25,680 bases of DNA. Origin: Gnetum montanum (lineage: Eukaryota; Streptophyta; Gnetopsida; Gnetales; Gnetaceae). This document shows positions 11,289 to 21,394 of this stretch, in pieces. Position numbers and translations under genes: made by a program. Positions within the stretch are counted from its first letter, which is position 1; each line of letters opens with the position of its first letter. Location: positions 32,183 to 57,862 of the forward strand of contig MNCI01037890.1 of the NCBI GenBank assembly GCA_015680685.1, written 5' to 3'. A model generated the notes under the pieces. It was given only the letters and a program-made list of their open reading frames with translations. It was not told the DNA's origin and searched no databases.

Positions 11289-11745
11289 TCATGTGGTAGC
11301 ACATCTAACATTGGTGATAGTCTTGTTTGAATCATTCAGAGATGTATCTTCATCTAGACTTGAAGGTATTTCTATTTTTGGGGGTCTAGATGTGTGTGCT
11401 TCTTCTTCTTGATTTTCTATGTTAATTCTTGGGTCTCCATGTTTAACATCCTTTTCTGGTGTATAATTAGAGTATAAGATATTTTTGTCGAATTCATTTA
11501 GTTGGTTTGTTTTCTTAAGTCTAGAATTAATAAGCGGATCAATTGCCTCCATGCATCTTTGAAATAATTTTATATTCTCATTTTCAAGACATTGGATGTC
11601 TTCTGGTTTAGTGGCTACTACGTAGATTAGTTTTTGCTCACACACTTGCTCCTAAAATTTGTTGTGGGCTATGATAATATTTTGAATTTTTAGCCCACAA
11701 CTACATCCTTTACTATTAGTAGTGATGCATCGATTCTTTTGTCTC
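11289..11745 (-). pseudogene. Unrecognised C-terminal extension of element 2 gag
   Basis: Where elements of this type carry the protease, element 2 continues from its Pro/Asn-rich gag tail into an unrelated segment. It includes CSCGLKIQNIII and then a 118-residue uninterrupted piece (11645-11289) rich in Glu, Asn, Lys and Ile. It has no D-S/T-G active site and no domain I recognise. Its C-terminal half is acidic and looks disordered. The unusually long clean frame in such a decayed element makes it worth noting. It could be a captured or element-specific sequence, or simply the gag C-terminus of this subfamily. Confidence 0.5.
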
Positions 11746-13972
11746 TCTATAATGCTAGATTCATAGTTTTTGTTAGGTGTTGGAGTAACAATAGATGTTG
11801 GCCTTTGTGTAGGATTAGAGGAAACTGGTTATGGAAGGAAGGGTGTTGCACTTGATTGGCATTGTGTTGGTTTGGATGAGTTAGTAGGTCCACAAGTGTT
11901 TTGCTTACATGTGGGAACCATCCTAAAGAAAGAATGTTTTTGAGGTTGTGATGGAGATCTACTAGCATTATCATTTCTGTGTATATTTGTAGCACAAGTG
12001 GCATTTTCTCATTGATATAGTGGTGCTAAAGATTCCTATGTTGTTGGTGGTAACATATGGTATAGGGAAGTATGAGAATATTAAGGATATGATGAAGGAT
12101 GAGAGGTGTAAGGTGGTGATCCTTCAAAAGATGTCATAGGTCGATGATATTCAAGAGAGTGGTAGTAGTGATTTAAAGTAGAGGAAGTAGAACTAGTTGG
12201 GGAAACAAGCTATTGAACATAATACCTATATGGGTTTAGTTGGTAGTAAGGGTAGTGCTAGTTTGATGATGGCCTTCCCCACAATTGTGGATTTTTCCAC
12301 TGTCTTGGATGATAATGTTGAGGTTGGTGCGAAGTCCCACTAGGATGGCACTGTTAGTTGTAGGACTGTCTATAATTACCTTACGAGAAAAGTAATTTTC
12401 TAGGCATTTGCTTTTGTACAAAATTGGGATTTAATGCAAAGTCCCAACACTCATGTAGATGTAACATGATTGAGTAATAGCTCTTTGGATGGTCATATAG
12501 GTAGATGTCACATCCATCTTCTTCTTCTGTGGTTGAGTTTATAGCCTCTTCTTCTATAGCCATTTTCCCTATTTGCTGATAAGTGTTCCTAGTTATTTCT
12601 TAGTTCTTCTTCCTTCGTGTATTGTAATCACCTAATTCATTTTGTGTACCTTCTCCTCTACAATTTCCACAAAATTTGTAGCTTTTTCATTTACCCACTT
12701 TGACATCCTATCTAGCCTTGCCTAGAGTTCATCAAGAGATTGTTGTAGTGGCAAGGTTTTTTGTGAAATCACCTCATCAAGAGCTATCTCTTTTTCCTCA
12801 TCATAGATATGGATCCTTCTCATTTGAAGAGTTTGATCCCAATGATATTTCTCAACATTCTCTCATTTACATAGCTCTCCTTCTTCTTTTACCACCTACT
12901 TGATTCGCCTTTGTATCTCATGGGCTTATAGTTTGTATAATTGACCTTGAGCATACATCCCAAGGGTCTTCCTCATTTCATTATGAAGCCCATCTATGAT
13001 GTGGAAAAGTTCTTTTAGAGAGAAATCATGGCCAGGACATCTATGTAGTAGCGAATAGTATCTATCCAAGGCCACATCCAAGCATTCATGATTTTCTTGC
13101 TTCCACCCTTGCATTTGTTTTCTTAGGTTGGATACTCTTACATAGGTTTGGTATTTTTCATTGAAAAGTTCTAGCATTATGGACCACTGGTGGATGGAAC
13201 TTGGTTCCAACAATCTATACCAACTTTCAACTTAATCTGTTACTATTCTAGGGAAGAGCTTAAGCTTTTGCCACTTATTTTTGATATTTTGCAAGGCACA
13301 GGCATCATGGTAGGCTTTTAAGTGATGTTGTGGATCATAATCATGGACTCCCATAAATTTAGGGATATTATTCATATCAATTCTTTTTATGCAACTTTCC
13401 TTACGATGCTTGTGGGGTATCTTAACTACCTCTATGATCTACATTAGGCTCTTAGTGGCCAATAAGGGTTCATCATCATCAAATGTGGTGTGGTAAAAAT
13501 TACTATTTCTATTTTCTTGATTGTGATGATTTCAGCTGTGTTCATGTTGATGTCTTTGATTTTTCCCTTGGGTTTGATTTCTATTCTTATTTTGACTCCA
13601 TAGTGGAGCTCGATCTCTATACCTACGTTCATCTTTGTCAGAACTAGATGTTGAAGAGGAAAAGGAAGATGAGGAACTAGGAGAGTTGCCATGGCTTAAA
13701 TGGTGTTTCCCATAGTCCCTTAATTTATCTTTTTTAGGTTTTGAGGAGATCTTAGGCCTTGAGGCCTTCCCTGGCTTAGGACTTACTTCATCTCCTCTAG
13801 GGTTTTCTACCTTAGGTGAATGTAGTCTTTGAGTGTTGTTAGGGTGGTCATGAATATAGAAAATCCTTGCATGAGGTTGGTCACTCTAATTTTCTTCAAC
13901 ATATATCTTGTTAGTTCTCTAATGAATGTTCTCTCCATACGATGCATTATCGCTTCCTTCTGAAAGAGACAT
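11746..13972 (-). pseudogene. Gag of element 2, decayed
   Basis: A start codon at 13972-13970 begins MSLSEGSDNASYGENIH. The N-terminal third is charged and very Ser-rich (a run at about 13700-13640), then Arg/Asn/Gln-rich. The gag core begins at MNNIPKFMGVHDYDP and contains ALQNIKN, LKLFPRI, ESWYRLLEP, LFNEKYQTY and YYSLLHRCPGHDFSL. The zinc-knuckle segment (about 12515-12470) is degenerate, reading CDIYLYDHPKSYY against CDICQYEHPKGCC in element 3. A Pro/His-rich tail follows. Several stops break the frame. The core is plainly homologous to gag of elements 1 and 3. The frames 13444-13692 and 11747-12004 are shadows in other phases. Confidence 0.8.
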
Positions 13973-14078
13973 TGTTAGTGGTGTATAATGTGTGTGACTT
14001 AGTATTTTCTCAAAGATAGTTCATTAATGTGTTTACAACGATTGTGTATGATATAACTAATCTTGATAACTAGCACCA
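13973..14078 (-). other. Element 2 5' leader
   Basis: This short untranslated stretch lies between the PBS and the gag start. Nothing further is visible in it. Confidence 0.5.
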
Positions 14079-14096
14079 TCCCTGGCAATGACAGTT
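14079..14096 (-). promoter_or_regulatory. Primer-binding site of element 2, displaced from the LTR
   Basis: The minus strand reads AACTGTCATTGCCAGGGA. Its 3' half (ATTGCCAGGGA) matches the tRNA-Asp-complementary PBS of element 3, while the 5' half is diverged. It lies 14 bases from the LTR end instead of the usual one or two. The extra bases are an inverted copy of nearby LTR sequence. Confidence 0.55.
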
Positions 14097-14097
14097 A

Positions 14098-14157
14098 CTT
14101 ATGATTCATATGATGAGTAGCGAGGTGCCCCCTATGCCCAACCATATGAATCATAAG
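14098..14157. repeat. 13-bp perfect inverted repeat across the element 2 LTR/PBS junction
   Basis: CTTATGATTCATA at 14098-14110 is the exact reverse complement of TATGAATCATAAG at 14145-14157. The left arm fills the space between PBS and LTR; the right arm is normal LTR sequence, also present in the partner LTR. Confidence 0.85.
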
Positions 14158-15091
14158 AATTCATGCACGATCCAGTCGAATTCTGTGGATGGGAATAGTT
14201 GTGGCATTTAGATCATTATGCCTTAATCACAGTTCATTGTCTTCCCACTTGGACTAGTGGTAGCTTTTTCATGTATGGTTTAGTCCAGAGTGAGGCATAT
14301 GATAATTGATGTTTTTTTAGCCTTATGTTACTCCAAAAAATAATAGAGAAATCAATTACTTAATCTAATTAACAACATAAAGTAAAGTCTAAACTAGCCT
14401 ATGGGCAATGAGTGTCCATTCCCAACTTGCCATACACGTCTTGAACCCATGTATCCACTATTGGGATTACCAAGCACTATGATACTAGGCAAATCAAGCA
14501 ATAACACTACTAGGATTACCAAGCGAATATGTGTTTATGGTTGAAATTGGTTACACTCATTCCACCAATTCATTAACATGCATGGAAACATAAATATTAA
14601 CTAAATACATGGAATGTAAATTGCATTAAAAGTAGATTTAATCTAGGTCAAAGTGCTGCAATGAATAAGAATCAATCTCAATCTTATTGTCATTCATGGA
14701 ATGTGTCCAAGTACATTGCCACTTGAATAAAATGCCATACAACTAACTCAAACCCACACTATAGGAACTCACTAACTATTCTCTAAGACTACGGAATAAA
14801 ACTACAAGAGTTTAAATACTCTATTGACAAAATAATTGCATAAACATGGCTGTGACCGTGAATTTATAGATTTTATTGCTAGGCTACGTCAACGAGGCCT
14901 TGTTATTGAAGCCTTGTTGTCGAAGCTTTATTGTCAGAACCTTGTTATCAGAGCCTTGTTATTGGAGCCTTGTTGTCGTAGCCTTGTTGTTGAAGCCTTG
15001 TTATTAGGGCTAGGACATTGGAGCTAAGATATTGGAGCCAACCAAAAATTTGACTTTTTATTAGATAACCCAACCAACTGATGACTCATCA
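14111..15091 (-). repeat. 5' LTR of element 2
   Basis: It has intact TGATGAG (14111) and CTCATCA (15085-15091) ends. It aligns with 8079-9043 along its whole length; most differences look like C/T or G/A changes. U3 has eight 14-bp units, and the TATA box is on the minus strand at 14869-14862. Confidence 0.92.
14898..15009. repeat. 14-bp minisatellite, eight units, in U3 of the element 2 5' LTR
   Basis: Eight consecutive 14-bp units follow consensus CCTTGTTRTYGRAG. One unit more than in the 3' LTR. The array creates a spurious repetitive plus-strand frame at 14836-15027. Confidence 0.92.
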
Positions 15092-15096
15092 ATAAC
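15092..15096. repeat. Right target-site duplication of element 2 (ATAAC)
   Basis: Partner of ATAAT at 8074-8078. Removing element 2 and one copy restores a continuous LINE reading frame, which supports these as the true insertion borders. Confidence 0.78.
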
Positions 15097-16200
15097 TTAT
15101 ATGAAGAAATGCTTAAATGGGAAGGGCCACTAATATGGATTACCATATGGAAGAAATTAAATTTGATCATGGAAGTAGGGTTAGAAAAGAAATGTTGCAT
15201 CAATAAAGCAATTATGCTCTTTAGAAAAGGAGACAAAAAATTTCTTAATAATTATAGATTGATTATAATTAGCAATATTTTTGCCAAGCTTTTGGACACA
15301 ATTTTAGAATTTATGCTTGGGATATGAATTGATTAATATACATGTAATTTCCCAAGCACAATTCACTTAAAAACATTCTACTATAAATCATCTCATTAGT
15401 TTAAAATATCTTATTGATAGAGAAAAACATTCACACAACAAAAATTTTGTCTACTTTTAGTAGATTTTTCTCAACACACTATTATTAAATATCCAACAAA
15501 TTTATAAGTTCTCAACACACTATTATTAAATATCCAACAAATTTACAAGAAATTATGCATTCAATTTACAAATGGGCAACAAAGAATTTTATTTAATAGT
15601 TTTGTCAATGTTCAAAAAGGATGTTCTCTTTCTCTTGCTTTATGTATTCTAGAATCATTAATACTTGAAGATCAGATGCATTAAATACCCACTCATTTTG
15701 TAATTATAATTGAAAGCAGTCATGTCAAACTCTTTCTGTATGCTAAATATGTTGCCTTAATTTCAAATTCTATGGAAAGATTACATCAAATGTTTAATAC
15801 TCTTAATATCCTTTGTTGGAATTTAGGAATGAAAATTAATGTTCAAAAAATAAAAATTATGATTTATGGTACAAAAGCTAAGATTTATAATTTTACTATA
15901 GAAGATGAACATGTGGATATAATTTCCTGCTACAAATATTTTCACCCAAAATGCTCCTACAACTACAAATGGGATCACTTCATTACTTTAAAGATAAAAT
16001 ATAAGAAGGAATCTATTCTAGCTTAAGATATCCAAAAATAACTTTATTGTGCTATTGTTCAACCTACTATTCTTTATGAGTGTCTTATATGGGGTTTTGC
16101 TCTATCTAATAAATATTGGAAATAAATATAAGAAATTTAAAAGCTTTTTTTACTCAATGAATTTAAAGTGAAGAGATAGACATAATATGATATTATACTT
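15097..16200 (+). pseudogene. LINE (non-LTR retrotransposon) reverse transcriptase, decayed
   Basis: RT motifs appear in order on the plus strand in one phase. These are LYEEMLKWEGP, then a K-G-D-K-K segment followed by NNYRLIIIS and FAKLL (about 15226-15310). A VDFS segment lies at about 15460. VQKGCSLSLALC (about 15613-15648) corresponds to the usual R-Q-G-C-P-L-S-P. FLYAKYVALIS has the catalytic Y-A-D-D replaced by Y-A-K-Y (15739-15750). LGMKINVQKIKIM matches the G-L-x-I-N-x-x-K-T-K motif. The C-terminal thumb motif VQPTILYECLIWGFALSN lies at about 16057-16110. A 41-bp tandem duplication and several stops break the frame. Both catalytic Asp residues are lost. No poly(A) tail or 3' end is evident. 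Confidence 0.85.
15468..15549. repeat. 41-bp tandem duplication inside the LINE RT
   Basis: Units 15468-15508 and 15509-15549 are identical except for one T/C difference near their ends. The unit length is not a multiple of three, so the duplication shifts the reading frame. The near identity suggests it is much younger than the LINE. Confidence 0.95.
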
Positions 16201-17164
16201 CTTGATAATATGATAAGTAATGTGTTAAGTTCATAATTCATTTCATTATTTCATTAAGTAAAATCCTTAATAATTTATAAAAAGTCAAAAATCATGTCAT
16301 GTGAGAGTGAGTTATGACTCTTCATGTGAATCTTAAATGTTGTTGGGTCAGACATAAAAAGTATGTATGCAGAGTGTAAGTAAGTTAGTAAATTGGTTAT
16401 CATTTGAAACACGTGATATGATCAAAAGGGTTCAATCTTGTAATACTAAATAATATTTTAATTATAGCACTCTAGAGAAATTAATCTTGTAGTACTTTCA
16501 ATTTCAGTCAAATTTATTCTTTCTATTATGCCTCACAAGTATCACAAATTTAACCATAGGTAAAAGCATATCATGTAGGTTCCTTGTATAAAGTTCTAAA
16601 ATTTTTCATCTATAAATCTTGTTTCTCATCCATAAATTAGAATGATAATCTCATTCATAATAAATATCTTCTTGTTTGTTGATGAAGAAAATTTATATTA
16701 CAAATATATAGCTGACATAGCATATCACATCATTGTAAAAGACAGAAATCTAGTAAACAATATTTAATGTTAACCTTTCTTTGAAAATTGATTTTATGTT
16801 ATGATATTCAGGTAAGGACTCTAGAATAGATTCTTTGTTTTAATTTTAGACATTTCTTTTTAAGTATTAACCTTACCAATAATTTATAACTCTTTAAGAA
16901 TGATCTTATTGGCATTTCTTAAGAATCTTTAATCAATGATAATAGAAAAAGTGACAGTTTATTCTAAAATTCATTTTCTTTGGGTGTACCTATGTTTCAA
17001 TTATTTTGGGTTCCAAAACCCCTAAAATTCATTTTCTACCATCTTAGCCTATCTTATTCTGGCTACATTGATTATCTTTACAAGTTTCCTTTTCCATTAT
17101 TATTATTTTTCCCCTTCTAATTTAAGTAGACAATCTTTCTAAATGGAGAATTTTTTCTAACTAT
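16201..17164. other. AT-rich DNA downstream of the LINE, nothing certain
   Basis: The first part could be the LINE C-terminus or 3' UTR, but I recognise no motif after the thumb domain. No open frame of note. Confidence 0.4.
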
Positions 17165-17355
17165 TATAAACAAGATTGGAAAAGGTACCATCATTTGGAG
17201 TGATGGTAAGGTGCTCATTTCTCAAGTCAAAGACTTAGGTTTAAGCCTAGGCAAAACCACTCAAAGAGGTTAGGCTTTTGTTCCTCTACTAGCTCTCCCG
17301 AGAATCCACTTAGTCACTATGGCTCTGAGTGATGATCATTATGATCCTATAAACA
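17165..17355 (+). repeat. Possible tRNA-derived SINE
   Basis: A tRNA-like head carries a B-box-like GGTTTAAGCCT (17238-17248) about 42 bases after an A-box-like TGGAGTGATGG (17196-17206). The context, including a TGGTAAGGTGCTCA stretch, resembles tRNA-derived SINE heads. The body is less AT-rich than its surroundings. TATAAACA occurs at 17165-17172 and again at 17348-17355 and could be the target duplication. Both boxes are imperfect and no poly(A) or poly(T) tail is clear, so this is tentative. Confidence 0.35.
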
Positions 17356-19673
17356 TAGTTAAATGAAATTTAATTTAATAATTTGTTTCTATTACATATT
17401 GGTGTTAACTATGAACTTTCTCAAATACAAAGATTACTAGTCCTATGTCATTTCCACCATAAACATAACTTTTACGACCATTTTTTAGTCAAAATGTTAC
17501 AATAATTCTCTTGTAAAATTTCTCCTTTAATTAGAATTCTATTCTCATATCATACATTGGCTTGTATTAAATTGATTCATATAATTTTAACTATATTTAT
17601 ATAATCATTATTAATTTTCTTATTCATTGATACAATTATTTAGAAAAGGCATAATCATTTTGTCCATAAATTTTTCTCTTGAATTTTTTTTTGTACTTAC
17701 CCTTTCAGAATTATTGAGTTACACCTAAGTTAAGTAGAAAGTCAAAATAATAAGAAGTAATAGAAATAGAGATTCAATCATGAATTGAAAGAAATGCACC
17801 AAGAACACAAGAGATTAGCCCAAGAAAAATATACAAAAGCCCTAACAATGGCTTCAACTCCTACCAAGTCTTAAGTCCAATTAAACATATTAAGAGAAGA
17901 AAATAGATTCAATGGCTTAAAGCCATGATAATTTGATATCTTTATTACCTACTTTCAATGACCACCTAAGTAACTATGACACCCCATGTTCCTAACCCTT
18001 AGTTTATGCTTATTATTCTTAATTAACCTATGGCTTTGCTTCTTTCTTTTGTTAACTTGTTAAAACTTCTTAATGACTTGATCTATGACCTTTCAAGTAT
18101 TTTATTTGTACATTATGTTTTTTAGAATCTTTAATAAATATTTTATTTAAGCTTGGATTTTTATAAATTATGAATCATTTTTATAAATATTCTTATTTTA
18201 AATCTTATTTTTTGAAATGTTGAGTATTTTTTTATAAAATATGATTTTATTCAACTTTTTGTATTTATATTTGGAAACTACTAATTTTTTGGTATTTCCT
18301 TACTAATAACAAGTTGTTAAGATGGTGGCACATGTTGTGAAGTGGCAATTAGATATTTTGTTAAAATATGATCTTTCTATAAAACTTGCTCAAGCTTATT
18401 CTATTTCATCTTGAGTAAATTTAGACTTTTCTAAAACTTATTGGACTATTACTTAGCTTTTCTAAATATTATGAAATTTATCTATGGGATATGCTATAGT
18501 GAACTGATGTTTCTACATTAGCTTATATACATTCTTTATCAATTCTTGTCTATAAATCTTCTTTATTGAGAATCTCAATATAATTCTAGTGCTTTTGAGA
18601 ATGTAATCTTATGTGTTACAAGTCCCTTGAATAATGGAGGTAGAGTAGAGCAATTGGTTCCAATATTTATCATCTTTTTACTTTTTCATCATGTTGTTGA
18701 TCACCCTTGTAATATCATTCATGTACACACTCATATTGATGTGGTTTAACTCTTGTAACATTCATGCTAAATTCTGGTTCCATTTTATGCTCCTGTTTAG
18801 CCATGTTCTTGTGTTTTTGATGCATCTTCATTGGCATTTCTCACCACCATGACTCATGTATGTTTATTGCAACTGATGGTGAAGGTGTTGGTAGAGAACA
18901 TGGTTCATGGTCAAAACAATGATTAAATCATAGTTTGATTTTGCGATAGCCATAAACACTAGTCGAGGTGCATATTTTACGTTGTGAGGTTCACCACAGG
19001 TCATGGTTGGATGGGAATGAGTAGTGTAAAGGTTCGTTGATTGTGGAAACATTATGATATTCATTACAATATGATCATGAATCATGGTCAACTCATGATT
19101 TTCTATTTTCATTGTTTTGTGTCATTTTTGCATCCTCTAAACCATACCTAGTCTTTGGTGCTTAGACTCATGCATTTTCTAATATTTCATCCTCTCAATC
19201 ATACATTTGATGATATCAATGGGTAGGTAGTGTAGGGAGTGTAGGTTGGCCTCTAGTACTTGACTGATGTCACGAATAATATTACCCTAAGTAGCTTAGT
19301 CTATATGTTAATGAGTAGGCATTGTGAAAAAAAGGTTTGGTTGCCATACTTGAACCACATCACCTATGATTATATGAAAGTTATGACAATGAGAAGGCAT
19401 TATGGGGGGCAATTTTTAGACAATCAGTGCCTACACATGTTACTTGTGATTGTTCACATGGATACTTTCATGTTTCAAAATGATAAGACAAGGTGAGTGC
19501 CATGGTATTGCTTCTAGAGTTGACTCATCCAAGGTTAGGTGAGGCTTGGCCAACTGGGCCTTAAGGAGGATTGCTAATATCATTTAAGATAGGTTTAATC
19601 TTTGTGGACTAAGTAGTCCTTAAAGGTGGTTAATTTCTAGGGTAATCTTAGTTAACCTATTTATTAATATTTG
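17356..19673. other. AT-rich intergenic DNA, no recognised gene
   Basis: Most of this is AT-rich with no codon structure. Base composition is more balanced from about 18640. Small frames at 18864-19112 (minus, 82 codons) and 19260-19496 (plus, 78 codons) match nothing I know and have no supporting features. The last 200 bases form the left flank of the solo LTR. Confidence 0.45.
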
Positions 19674-19678
19674 GGGGA
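19674..19678. repeat. Left target-site duplication of the solo LTR (GGGGA)
   Basis: Identical to the five bases at 20466-20470 directly after the LTR. Confidence 0.9.
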
Positions 19679-20465
19679 TGATGAGTGGCGAGGTACCCCT
19701 ACACTCAACCATACGAATACGAGCGTTACACGCATGATCCTGTCGAACTACAAGGACTAAGTGCTTACGCGCCTTATGGAACACTTAAGGTTAATCAATC
19801 GCTGTCTTCCCAAGCTCACTTGTATTTGTCACGGTTGTATCGTTAAGTGAACTTGAGGTACATTATTTTTTACCTCTTTTATCTTTTTATCACCTATGCT
19901 CAGAGGAGAAAGGGTGAAGAGACTAAGTAACTAACTTTCACTAACTAAGCTCTAATCATCCTAGCATCAGTATCCATTCCCACTTTCCGTACACACCCTA
20001 AACCAATGCAACGCTACTGGGATTACCAAATGCTATTTGTTACTGGGTTAGCAAGCGTAGTGCACGTGCTCGAAGCGGTCATACTGAATGCACTTAACTA
20101 GGAGAGTTAAGGGTTAAGAGAGACTAATTATCTAAGAAAGCATTTAAACATTTAACAATAATTAAATCCTATTTAGCTTAGTCCATATGCTACAAGGTTT
20201 ATCAAAAATTTCATCTTTATTGCTGGACACAATGTGTGCTCAAGTACAAATGGCTCGAATAAAGATCCATTCACGTTGAGACTCCTACTACGGGCACATG
20301 GAAATTATTCTAACTCTAGAATGATAAAACTACTAGAGTTTGGCTAAGCGTCTAGATCTAGATGGAGAAACAAGGGAAGGCTGCCTCTTATTTATAGAAC
20401 TGGCGACGGGCTGTGATATTGCGTATGCGATATCGCAGGGGATGATGTGATATCATGGCTCATCA
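19679..20465 (-). repeat. Solo LTR related to element 4
   Basis: A single 787-bp LTR has perfect TGATGAG and CTCATCA ends, with no PBS on its left and no PPT on its right. It is flanked by the perfect 5-bp duplication GGGGA. This is the product expected when the two LTRs of one element recombine and remove the interior. Internal landmarks match element 4: the GGCGAGGTACCCCTACACTC start, ACCAAGCG-type motifs, the minus-strand TATA box (20397-20387) and GATATC motifs at 20415-20454. Confidence 0.93.
20387..20397 (-). promoter_or_regulatory. TATA box in the solo LTR
   Basis: The minus strand reads CTATAAATAAG, identical to the box in the element 4 LTR at 24787-24777. Confidence 0.65.
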
Positions 20466-20470
20466 GGGGA
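20466..20470. repeat. Right target-site duplication of the solo LTR (GGGGA)
   Basis: Matches 19674-19678 exactly. Confidence 0.9.
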
Positions 20471-21394
20471 TATTATGGTTTTTTTTTGTATTGATCATAG
20501 CTTATATTCTCATGGATTTTGAGATGCTTTCTTATACAACATGTGATCCCATTTTACAACTTATTTTAGGTGCACCAAGGTGGTTGGCTCTACTCGAAAG
20601 TTTTTGATCCTTCCTACATGTTTGTATGTAGATTCAAGTAGTAGGAGCTATGAGCTTGATGATGATGATGGAGCTTGATTAATGAAATTTCCTACTTGTT
20701 TACACATTTAGTTTCTATTGAAATTTATTTTATGATAAGCATGATGTACTTAAACTTATGTATTGATACTTATTGTCAACTCTCCTTTGAGATTATGATT
20801 TTTTTCATGATTATGAGATTTAATTATTAGCTTTGATTTATGGTTATAGAAATTGTTGTTTAAGCACTTCGATGTGAATTTATAATTTTATCATTTAGTT
20901 AAGTTTTATAATGCTTATAGAGATTTGTTTATTAAGTTATAAGTATTATAATGTCACATGCCTAAGTATTAAGTTATGTGTAATTTGATCATGGATTATC
21001 TTACGGAAAATTTTGTGGGGTTATAGTAATCACTTATATAGTGGATATAATGTCTTACTTGGATAATATCAAATTATATAGTTATAATTCATAATTATTT
21101 ATCAATAAAAAAGAAATTTTCATTACATATAATTTATATCAATTTTAAGAAGCTATTCATAATCTGTCTAAAATAGGTGTTACATAATTTTTGTATATTT
21201 TTATAAATAATCAACACACCTCAAAATTCTCCCACTTATTATTTATTTTAAGATATTACAACTAGATGCAACAATTACATTTTACAGTGTGTCAATCTGG
21301 GTTCTTTTCTATGATTGTTCATAGTAATAGCCTTGGTTGACATGTTTATTGAATTTTGTGATGTCGAAAGCTTTACAAGAGATAAATCATGTTT
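20471..21394. other. AT-rich DNA between the solo LTR and element 3, nothing recognised
   Basis: It contains a short GATGATGATGATGG run near 20657 and otherwise AT-rich sequence without a coding frame. It continues the DNA interrupted by the solo LTR. Confidence 0.45.

Larger units (their letters stand above)
8079..15091 (-). mobile_element. Element 2: complete gag-only (non-autonomous) LTR retrotransposon
   Basis: Two LTRs of 965 bp (8079-9043) and 981 bp (14111-15091) point the same way and flank a 5067-bp interior. Both keep perfect TGATGAG and CTCATCA ends. A tRNA-Asp-like PBS lies at the right of the interior and a polypurine tract (minus strand) at the left. The target duplication is ATAAT/ATAAC. 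The interior encodes a gag related to those of elements 1 and 3, but none of the protease, RT, RNase H or integrase motifs seen in element 1. By eye the LTRs are roughly 85-90% identical, so the insertion is old. This structure fits a TR-GAG or LARD-like non-autonomous element. Confidence 0.9.

Noticed and set aside
13444-13692. Minus-strand frame of 82 codons as a separate gene
   Set aside because: It is a different phase of the Ser/Arg-rich part of element 2 gag; the gag phase has homologous motifs on both sides.
14836-15027. Plus-strand frame of 63 codons with a repetitive Leu-rich pattern
   Set aside because: It is produced by the 14-bp minisatellite in the element 2 LTR and has no conserved frame in the partner LTR.
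17190-17265. Functional tRNA gene
   Set aside because: The B-box-like sequence is present, but acceptor and anticodon stems cannot be formed convincingly. A SINE head is more likely.
19260-19496. Plus-strand frame of 78 codons as a host gene
   Set aside because: It has no recognisable domain, splice signals or homology that I can see, and its length is within chance expectation.
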